Position numbers and translations under genes: made by a program
The notes under the pieces: model-generated
What the model was told of the DNA's origin: nothing
The model's input: the letters and a program-made list of their open reading frames with translations, nothing else
Database searches by the model: none
From: Branchiostoma floridae
Lineage: Eukaryota; Chordata; Leptocardii; Amphioxiformes; Branchiostomatidae
NCBI RefSeq assembly: GCF_000003815.2
Contig: NC_049992.1
Coordinates: forward strand, 18,894,396-18,958,395
Reading direction: 5' to 3'
DNA length: 64,000 nt
In this document: positions 23,581 through 33,600 of the stretch, piece after piece
Numbering within the stretch: position 1 is the stretch's first letter
Layout of the letters: each line of letters begins with the position of its first letter

Positions 23581-24429
23581 CTATTGGAAGAAATGTTTAT
23601 TTCGTCATCATTTGCAAATTAAAGCAGTCTCGCTTGAAGTTACTGTATTGGATTCCTGAAGGCTACATTTCAGTATTTCCTTTGCATATTCTTAACAATG
23701 GGAATCATGGGGAAAAGAGGCTGGCAAAAATCACCTACCTGACTTTTAGAACATGAAAAACTCATATTGGCATGGTTGTCCGACCTCTGAAGAGTAAGTT
23801 AACGACAAAAAAAGGAAATAATTTATGGCGGAATTATATCATACGCCATCAAAACATAGGTGGTGACCTTTTCACCCCCTTTCACTGCATGTAAACAACA
23901 CCAAAACAACCTAATTTCTAAGGCCTATTGCAACCACAAATATCACTAAAAATCTGTTTTCTCAACACAATATAGAAGCTACAACCCTTACCTATAATAT
24001 GCACCTCCAAAATCGAAACATATCCCAAGAAAAACATTTCTACAGCCACTTTTCTCAAGCCTACCTAAGCATTCTGAATGGACTGAAACTGGGTCATCTG
24101 CGCAAGTCCGGAAATACCGAAATTTGCCCTGAATTGAGATGTTTATTGCATCTCCAACATAGATCGTGTGTTCCTTATAATTTTTGTTACCATAAGGCCT
24201 TCACATAGAATAGAATCAACGTGAATCAAGTAGAATCAGTTGAAAAGATTTTTCTACTTAAAGGTCCCTTTTAAGTGTTTTGGACTGCTCCAATTTACAT
24301 AAGGGAGTTGCAGGGACAGTCCATTTTTACGGAGGGGGGTTATTTTTGTAAAATCAATTTTGGACCGGGATAATGATCCATTTTTCGTTACCCAAAGTGT
24401 TTTAGACTTCTTCATTTTACACGTGGGAA

Positions 24430-26560
24430 TTATTCATCATCATCATCATCATCTCTGGTACCGGCAGAAGAGCGAATTATTAGCAACTGCGCAAAGTGTT
24501 AAGACCAGTGCAAACATTGGCAGTTGAAAATTACCTGAAGAGGAAGAATCTTTATGGCTAAACATGGGGAAAGACGTAGACATGTGCAAAAAGACGGGAC
24601 AGGTGAAGTTAATAGTTGTTATTTACACCTATTTACATATGTACAAAGCACAGGGGACAGCTCAATGCAGCAGAGCCCGTCCCAGCTCAGCTTTGAACTG
24701 GGAGAGGGACTCCGCCTCCACCACACAAGGCTCAAGTTCGTTCCACTCTTTGTTGGTACCGGGGAAGAACGTGAGCCTGTAATAGTTGTTCTTACTCGCG
24801 ATGGTCTGCAGCTTAAAAGCATGGTTTGTGCGGCGGGAGCATCAAGATGCTGAGACAAGACAAGAGGTGTGGGAGACATAGATGGTATTGTGCAGAATTT
24901 TTGAACATGGTAGTCAGCCTGGCCATTTTGCGATGTTGGGAGAGTGGATGCCATCCCAAGTCTTGGAGCATTGCTTTTACAGAGGCTGTGCGTTGGTATT
25001 TGTTAAGTACGTACCTGGCAGCTCTACGTTGCACGGCCTCCACCCTACTCACCTGTTCGGCAGTGTGAGAGTCCCATATTGAAGCACTGTATTCTAGTAA
25101 AGGTCTGACAATTGCCTTGTACGCTTGATCTTTCTCCCCAACACCAGCAATCCGCAGGTTTCGGCGTAGTAATCCAAGAGTCCTGTTGGCTTTAGCAGTC
25201 ATGTTGTCGACATGACAATTCCAGGAAAGGTTGGCAGAGATAGTTAAGCCTAGGTACTAAGCTTTACTCACCTTGGTCATTGTCTCACCATGAAGTGAGT
25301 AAGCGTGGTTTATGGGCTTTCTTGATGAAGAGATGGACACGACTTTCAACTAAGATGTAAATTGCATGAGCCATGTTCTTTCCCAATCACAAATGCTGTC
25401 TATATCATGTTGTAGATTGATCATCTTGTGGCTTTGTCACCACCATCTGCAATATTGCTTCTGTTTGCTGCTAGATCGTCTACAAGGGAGAGAAGTTGTG
25501 TTTCACAAGATCTCCCTTGTCTGAACCTATGTTGCATATTGTACAGGATACCATTAGTGTCTAGGTGACTCATCATGGTACAAGCGATGAAATACTCCGT
25601 GAGTTTACAGCCAATTGATGATAGCGATATTGGTCTGGAATTTTGTACCTTAAAGCTTGTACCATGACTTTGTACCTGCCCCCTTTCTGGTTTACTTGAG
25701 ATATGTTTGCCTCTTTCCAGGATTCAGGCATTGTACTAGAGTCAAGGCTTTTCTGAAAGATGACCTGTAAGATGGGGCTTATGATGTCGCTGAGTTCTTT
25801 TAGCACATTAGCATGCACCTGGACTGGTCCAGACGCCTTGTGGGGATTTAAGTTCTCCAATGATTTATGTACTCCGCTTTCCTCAGGCAATGGTTATGTC
25901 TGGCATAGAGGGATATAGGGCTTGGCCCCATATCAGGAGGTGGTTGTCTGTGAGTTCACATGTGAAGATAGACTGGAATTGTTGGTTGAGGAGGTTTGCC
26001 TTAGCTTTGCTATTAGACACTACGATTTGGTCAACGCCAACTCTCTCAGACTTCATGCTTTTGAGAAAGCCCCAGAATTTCTTAGTTCCTAACTTGGCAG
26101 AAGACTTACCTTCTTGAGAATCATTTTTATCAATATCGAGTACTACTGACTCGATATAGCTCTAATAACATTCTTTCATTCTCTTATTGATATCTTTCTA
26201 AAACTGGTTTATCTTATCTTTCCTTTCGGGAGTAATTTGACCTATCGTCTTTCTGTAGTGGCGGTTCCGTTTCCTCATCAGGCGTTTAGGATCAGAAGTT
26301 ATGTATGGGATATGTTTTCTGCCATTTGTTGATTCAGATGGAAGGTACATATATATTATACTGTTCATTTTCGTTTGTATCACTATTTACACGCTCTAAG
26401 AACTGGGTTTTAAAGTCGGACATCTCGTCGCTGAATTTATCCCAGTTGGAACATTAATCCATGTAAACTGTCCATGGTTTAGCTTGAACTTTTGGAGGGT
26501 TAAGGTCAGCTTTAACGAAGACTAAGTCATGGTCGCTGGGGGAGGGGGGTTGTTCGAGGG
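24430..26560 (-). pseudogene. Degraded non-LTR retrotransposon (endonuclease, RT and C-terminal remnants)
   Basis: Reading minus from 26560: the end of an AP-endonuclease domain (SDHDLVFVKADLNPPK), linker fragments (26198-26383), the start of RT (LENLNPHKASGPVQVHANVL, TMPESWKEANIS), then 'FRQGRSCETQLLSLVDDLAA' and, at 24813-25202, the RT thumb region (NRTLGLLRRNLR, IVRPLLEYSASIWD). Frames shift several times, stops interrupt the region 25210-25560, and the FxDD catalytic block is missing. The 3' end passes into another frame and terminates in a (GAT)n tail (complement at about 24434-24453). A Jockey/CR1-type element. Confidence 0.8.
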
Positions 26561-27129
26561 CCGGTATTTCTTTCTAAGTCCACAGCCTCAGCCATAACGA
26601 TAGAGCACAAATACACCAAACTAAGTTTATCTGCATCTAGCTTGTTTCATTACTAGCTCACTCAGCGGAGTGGTTTCGCTCGGGTTTAGACTAAGTACGG
26701 AGTACCAAGATGGCGGCCTGGTGTTACCTGGTGACAGTAAACATGGCAACTGCACTCCACTCACCTTTCCTCGTCCATGTCCGTCGACCGAGGCTTTAAT
26801 CGCATTAGCAAAAAGGAATAGGAAAACTACCGACCTGCATTCTCGATGCGTGATGTGTTTTTTTAATTCAATTTTAGACCAGGGTAAATTTAAGTCCAAA
26901 TTTTGTTTGGTACTGGTTCATTTTAAATTTTCCGACTTAAAAGGCACATCCAAATGTGCACCCATTTCGTTAAATTGACCACAAAAATGCCATAAGATAC
27001 GTGAATTTTGACTTAACATGTGACTATTCACACTTAATATTTCTAGTTTAGCAGCTCGCTTAATTATACCGAAAGACCTCTCATTCAAACCTAAACAATC
27101 TCATTCAAACCTTAACAAAAAATGTATCT
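26561..27129. other. Spacer, nothing recognised
   Basis: Includes 'accaagatggcggcc' at about 26705 (an AAGATGGCGGC motif resembling YY1-type sites) with no adjacent gene start that could be supported. This is the outer edge of P2: similarity to the far arm stops near 27130. Confidence 0.4.
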
Positions 27130-27614
27130 TTAATAACCTGAAAAGGATGAGATTGCGTAGAAGCTTAGCTCAGTAAGCCGTGGCTCTTGATGCAAGTGGG
27201 TCTTTATGATCAGGAACCTCCAGTGTTGCGCTAGTTCCTGAAAACCGCCGAACTCCTGGCGATCCTTCGTTCCTGCCTTCACGTCTGTAACGGTCAAGAC
27301 GGTCTCAAATGGTAATAAGTATTCTCTCGGAACAATTCTTTTTTGCAACATGAACTCTGTGATATCATGAAAAGTGTCTCCGTAGTTATTGACTGCAATG
27401 CGGGTTAGAGTTTTGGGAGCCGTAAGGTCCACCTCGATAAACCAGGTATTCTGGCTCAAAGGCGTTAAACATGGGGACCAGTAGGTTCTAGTGTCTCCAT
27501 CAAAGGCATTTGCTGCATCACATTGGCCCATGTGAGCGATTGATTCGCCGGAGAACCGCAAAATCCATGATGGTTTTCGTACCAGCCATTGACCGTAGGA
27601 GGAGGACGCCAGAT
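27130..27614 (-). CDS. Gene A exon: F5/8C (discoidin)-like domain, terminal
   Basis: The exon follows an acceptor (gttacag). It joins with the preceding G to read DLASSSYGQWLVRKPSW..., then AANAFDGDTRTYW, WFIEVDLTAPKTLTRIAV, VTDVKAGTKDRQEFGGF, HWRFLIIKTH and LTELSFYAISSFSGY before TAA. The DGDxxTYW, W-x3-VDL and LxELSFYxI motifs mark a galactose-binding-like fold of F5/8 type C kind. Closely matched by 62948-63421 in gene B. Confidence 0.75.
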
Positions 27615-30600
27615 CTGTAACGATGACAATGACAATGATTTTGTTACTCGTTTATAATCCATTGGAAAAAGCTAAATGCAAATTGCAAAGTTAGATCAAA
27701 GACCAATAGGCTACGCTATGTTTTATCAAGTAAGTATATATTTTTACACACATCTTTTCGCCAATCAATCCGATCTAGACCGAGCTTTTACAACTAGTTT
27801 TAGGGGGTTCCTTGGCCATGACAGTGTGTGTGTGCGTGGATGGGGGTGCATGTATCTTCGCTCCATGATTGCACGTTTTAGTACAGCCTACTATATTTTA
27901 AAAATAAAAAAGGAAGATAGACTGTTACACCAATACTCTCCACTAGCAATTAACTAGTTATTAATATCGCTTCAAAAATTTTAACTGAATGCACAGAAAT
28001 AGATATCGTGACACGTACAAAACGTTACAATTTTGGGGGCATTGACAAGAAGCACAACCTTATGTAAATAGAATCAACATGTACACAGGTGTTACCTGGA
28101 NNNNNNNNNNNNNNNNNNNNNNNNNNNNNNNNNNNNNNNNNNNNNNNNNNNNNNNNNNNNNNNNNNNNNNNNNNNNNNNNNNNNNNNNNNNNNNNNNNNN
28201 AGGAATGTAGGTAGTGTTCTCAGCAGGGTGACCATTGGTGTAGGTAGTGATCTCAGCAGGGTGACCATTGGTGTAGGTAGTGATCTCAGCAGGGTGACCA
28301 TTGGTGTAGGTAGAGTTCTCGGCAGGGTGACCATTGTAGGTAGTGTTCTCAGCAGGGTGACCATTAGTGTAGGGAGGGCCCAAAACAGGCTGTAATAAGG
28401 AGGGGTTCTTGTTTAATTTTAAATTATAGTACATGCAGTGAACATGTATACGGACGGCCTTTTCCACTGTGTAACATGATTAAGATTACCAATGCCCTTC
28501 TAAAATAACATCAACATGTTTTACATGACACAAAGACATACACGTAGAATCAAAACAAAATAAAGAGCGTTGTCTTACCTTTTGAACTTCCCGAACATTG
28601 TTGTTGAAAAAAAGCCAGGCCCCGGTTCCGAAAATGATCAATGACACCAACAAGGTAGTTATTATCACGGCAAAACCAATACTGCCATTGGTGCAATCTG
28701 AAAATACAATGATGGGAACGTCATGGTGTCAGTGAAAATGAAACAGGTATTCGGGCTACACACATAACAGACAATAACTAGTACACAGAGAAAACATGAA
28801 GAAGACAACTTTAATGTGGCAAGGCTCCTGTGTCTATGCTTGGTTTTGTGGGTACGTTATCAAAGACAGTCAGCTATTGAAAATAACTGTTGTATAATGG
28901 ATTTCAATTAAATTTCAGTCAAAACTATTACACTTCTTAGAGGAGCATAATTCAAATGCATAAGTCAAATGTTTCTTAACATAAAAAAAAGGAATATATA
29001 CTTTTGGAATGGATATTTGGAAAAGAATGTTGTTTTGAATGTAAGGCAATCAAATAAATTCGTGCTCAAATGAAGTTCTATAACTAGGCCGACATTTGCT
29101 TCAGAGCAAATACAGCATATTTCAGCCATCCCTCTGCCCATACAGCAATAAACAGTTCCCAAATCACCCATGTGACAAATCACTTTGATTTAGAAATGAC
29201 AGTTTAACCAAAAAAATGACTCTTCAAAATTCCCCCGTGCAAGAAATGACTCTTCTCGTGCACCCCTGTGAATTTGCACAATAGACTAGCCCAGAAATAC
29301 TCCCGCTGAAAACATGGCCTTTTCAATAAGAAACCGAATCCAAAATTAGATTTAGCAAAAAAGTTCCCCCGTGCATGAAAATGTATAATAAAACACTTCA
29401 GCTGAAAATGAAATTTTGAATCATCACCCGTCCAAAACTAAATTTGAAAGATTCCCCCCTCCGTGTGAAAATAAGGACTCTTCCTGACACCCCCATGTAA
29501 AGTGTAGCAGTCCAAAAGTACGTCCGCTATAGCTGCAATCTGTGTTTTGATAGCTCTTATTATAGGCGAGTTATTCGCGTTTAAAGTTAACCAGATCTAA
29601 CCTCAACTTAAAATGTTGATTTATAAAAAGTGTCAGAAATTGGCAAACGATGGTATCTTTCGCAAGGTCTCTTTGTGGGGAGTTGAACACTACAATCCGT
29701 TTTTTGATAGCTCTTGTTGTTGTCGAGTTATTCCCGTTCTTGGCTAAGTCCCCCTAACCGCGACCCAAAATGTGGATTTTTGAAAAGTGTCCGAAATAGG
29801 CAAACTATGGTATCTTGGTGGGGAGTACTCTGTACTAAAATACCTTTTCAATGGCACCAAGTTTGACCACAAGAGTAGACTCTAAGCCATATTACATCTC
29901 GACTAGAGTAGATTCTTAGCCATATTGCATCTAAGCACTACCCTAAGTGAGTGAGTAGTCGGCCCACCCAATAACAATAACAATAACCCAAACCCTAACC
30001 CTATCGAAGTACGCACACGATTTTAAAACGGTTTAAATTTTACATACTGTTCCAAGATACCTTTTCAATGATACCATAGTTTGACCGACTAGAATAGACT
30101 CTTAGCCATATTGCATCTAAGCACTACCCTAACCCTAACATTAACCCTAACCCTAACCATAGCGGTTAGTGCTTAAGTCATATCTCGGAAAGTAAGCACC
30201 CGCTTTAAAACGGTTTGCACTTTACAACTCTATACTAAGATGCCTTTACAAAGACACCAAGTTTGACCGACTAAACAGACTCTTAGCCATATTGCATCTA
30301 AGCACTACCCTAACCCTAACCTTAACCTGAACCCTAACCCTAACGCTAGCGGTTAGTGCTTAAGTCATATCTCGGAAAGTAAGCACCCGCTTTAAAACGG
30401 TTTGCACTTTACAACTCTGTACTAAGATACCTTTTCAATGATACCAAGTTTGACCGACTAGAATAAACTCTAAGCCAAATTGCATCTAAGCACTACCCAA
30501 ACCCTAACCTTAACCCTAAACCCTAACCCTAGCGGTTAGTGCTTTAGTCATATCTCTGGAAGCAAGCACCCGATTTTAAAACGGTTTGCACTTTACAACT

Positions 30601-33600
30601 CTGTACCAAGATACTTTTTCAATTATACCAAGTTTGACCGAATAAAATAGACCCTTTGCCATATTGCATCTAAGCACATCCCACCTTAACCTTCACCCTA
30701 ATCCTAACCCTAACCCTAACCCCAACCCTAACCCTAACCCTAACCCTAACCCTAACCCCAACCCTAACCCTAACCCTAACCCTAACCCTAACCCTAACCC
30801 TAACCCTAACCCTAACCCTAGCGGTTAGTGCTTAAGTCATATCGCGGGAAGTAATCACCCACTTTTAAAACCATTTACACTTTACAACTCTATACCAAGA
30901 TACCATTTAAATGATACCAAGTTTGACTGACTAGAACAGTCTCTTAGCCATATTGCATCTACTCAGGCAGTTTAAGGCCTGTGACACCTGCGGATTGTCC
31001 AGTCAAGAAGTTATATGCCCGTAACTTTTGATATAACTATCTCTTTTCAACAAAATTTGGTTAGTTGACGTAACTCACACGTATTCAAAATATGATCGAC
31101 ACGGAAATTGCGGATCATGAATATTTTGGGTAAAAAATCATATTTTTGTTAAAAAATGTGATGTTATTAAAATGGGTATGTGCCCACAACGAAATGACTG
31201 TCTAACTGAGTCATATTTTCTGGAGTAATAGATTATATCTCTGTGATATCTAATGTGACCGGGCCTTTTGCCGATTTACATCGGTAAGGCTCCATTTTAG
31301 GGCAAAAACAGAATTTTTTGACAATTTTTTGGGTATTTTTCGTACAAATATCAAAACAGCCACGGAAATCAAAGATATTGCAAGAAGGCCCGCTTGATTT
31401 CTGAAGGTCTAAGGCTTAATGAACCTAAATCTGCACAAAACTGGTAATAAAAGTGGTGCCCTGATGTGGGCAGGGGCCGACGAAACACTACTTACCCTAC
31501 AAGAACTGCGCCAAAGTATGTTTCACTGTACGTAACTTTAACCGATAGTAAAATATGAATGTTTTATGTCTGTATCTGTTAAATCGCTGTTGTATCAATG
31601 TGAAATTTCACAAGCAGTTAGCCTTATAAGGCATCAGTCAACTGCCATACAATCATTTTGGGCCAGACATATCGATTTATAGCAGTATTTTGCTGTCTCC
31701 TTGAAGTATGAGCGCCTCGCTGTTTTCCCGCCACTCCACACCCCGGGGGGTCGGAACGCATGTTTGGACTATACCACTTGCAGCTCTCGCGGGATGCCCT
31801 TTTGTTAACCGCTTCTAGTTATGTCGATTTTTTTTTATTGCAACAGATAAATACATAACATGATGGCGGCACACTCAAGCTCAACATGCTTATTTTCATG
31901 CCGTCGTCAGAAACAAACTGAGAGTACAAAAGAACATTGAAACAAGTACAGACAAGCAAAGCATATAACAAAAGTAATGTTAAGTAACACCATATAACAA
32001 AATCATAGAATATAAGAAAATACATTTGAATATAGGTGGATATTCGGACAGGTACTCCGGGCCAAGCTGGTAGGATAGAGATTCACTCATTCAAATCTTT
32101 TTGTTTCTTTTATGAATGATTGTACACGCTGTAGAAGTTTTGTGTTGATTGACTTGGATAGAAATGCTGACCCTCGAGTCATTAACTGGACTAAATCATG
32201 ATCCGAGAGATCGTCCATATTTATGGCAAATCCTACCAGCTTATGCAAGTTGCTGAGGAGGGAGATACGGTATTCGGTATAGTTAGGGCAGTACAAGAAA
32301 TGATGATAAATACTTTCACAATGATAGCCACAGGCGCAAGCACTACTAATAACAAGTATCGTGGCGTCGGGCGTGGCGTAACTGGTAGAGCTTTCGGCTC
32401 GGAATCTATGGGTCCTGAGTTCGATTCCCACCGTGCCCCCGACGTTGTGCCCTTGGGAAAGGCACTTTACACGACTTTCCTTCTGTCTGTACCGTGTATG
32501 TGGCATTGTTAATATAAGTTACAAAAACTTGAGTGCAGTGCCACATCGTCCTCGTCTGTCCAAAAGCAAATAGAAAAAAAAATAACAAGTATCGATATTT
32601 GATAAATACTAGATCAATATCTTTAACACTCAACATTAATAAGTCTTAAAAAGCAGTTAGTGTAACCCATACATCGTACGTTCCGGTTTTCGCAATGTAA
32701 CATTAGGTACTGACAATGGACCGTTCTAAAAACGCTCCGGCCCGGCAGGGTTACCTGAGGTCACGCAGTGGTTCGAATTTAATGTTCGACCAAAACTGTC
32801 ACAGGCCTTAAAGTGCCCGAGTAAGCACTACCCTAACCCTAACCTTAACCCTATCCCTAACCCTAGCGGTTAGTACTTAAGTCATATCTCGGTAAGAAAG
32901 CACCCGATTTTAACCCTATTCAGACCGGGCTTTTTTGGTCATCCCTGGACGGGGGGGGGGGGTCTTTTGAGGCCCTCCACTTCTAAGTCCTATAACTCTA
33001 AAACGACGTGCCGTAGGGCCACCAAATTTTCAGGACATGATTTCGACATAATATCTGACAAGTATGTGACGTTTGACGTTACGTTGATGTAAGATGACGT
33101 AATTATGACGTCATCAATTTGATTACATTGGCCAAACCCATGAAAAATGGGTATTCTCAGAAAACTTCAAGTTATGCTGCAAAAATGTAACAACAAGTGC
33201 AGATAACAGAATAATAATGCTTATTACGACTTGCGTTGCCAATAGCAACATCAATGACGTCAATATGACGTCATAAAATGACGTCATGCACATCTAAGAT
33301 ACGAGTTGGGCTCCGCCATATTATATCCACCACCTTGAATTTTTAAAAATACTTTTTTTGCAACAATAATCACAAAGGGCAATGGAAATAGACTAAACTC
33401 ATTCATTTAGATGGTTTTTGATGAAAAAATACCAGGTAGTTGCAAATTTTAAGGGATAATTAGCTTGTTTTTCTTGATCTGGCCATTCCGTCCGCCATCT
33501 TGGATTTTGGGCTGATGACGTCATCAAATTAGCATAATTTATGCATATATAATTATGAAAGATATGCTGAATAATATAAGATTTTATTTATGTAACAAAA

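Larger units (their letters stand above)
14825..23660 (-). repeat. Right arm of inverted duplication P1
   Basis: Reverse-complement partner of 2003-6190. Extra material absent from the left arm includes a hAT-type MITE (15159-15318), a retroelement 3' end (15699-15939), about 100 bp near 16180-16280, and most of 17920-22930 (TIR elements, LINE, SINE). It ends outward near 23655, where 'caggaatccaatac' matches 2003. Confidence 0.85.
22611..24429. other. 3' flank of right hevein-like exon, SINE and unassigned DNA
   Basis: 22700-22920 is a SINE and 22930-23390 is the P1-homologous 3' flank of the hevein-like exon. 23660-24270 has nothing recognisable, and 24270-24430 is a fragment of the 'tggactgctccaatttacat' dispersed repeat. 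Confidence 0.4.
30962..32821. mobile_element. TA-flanked TIR element (Tc1/mariner-type, non-autonomous), copy 1 with nested inserts
   Basis: Ends 'ctcaggcagtttaaggcctg' and 'aggccttaaagtgcccgag' are inverted repeats of about 25 bp flanked by TA (30960-30961; 32822-32823). The surrounding satellite reads through the empty site (gcatc-TA-agcac), proving insertion. Subtracting the nested insert (31829-32591) leaves about 1.1 kb, equal to copy 2 at 44277-45372. No transposase frame. Confidence 0.85.

Noticed and set aside
28060-28467. Single-exon protein running across the N gap
   Set aside because: The frame crosses N bases and a splice donor; only the portion 28096-28389 is exon.
30690-30822. 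Chromosome end
   Set aside because: The telomeric tract is internal, short and flanked on both sides by satellite and genes.
32362-32440. tRNA gene
   Set aside because: A and B boxes are present but there is no acceptor-stem pairing; a SINE body and 14-bp target duplication follow.
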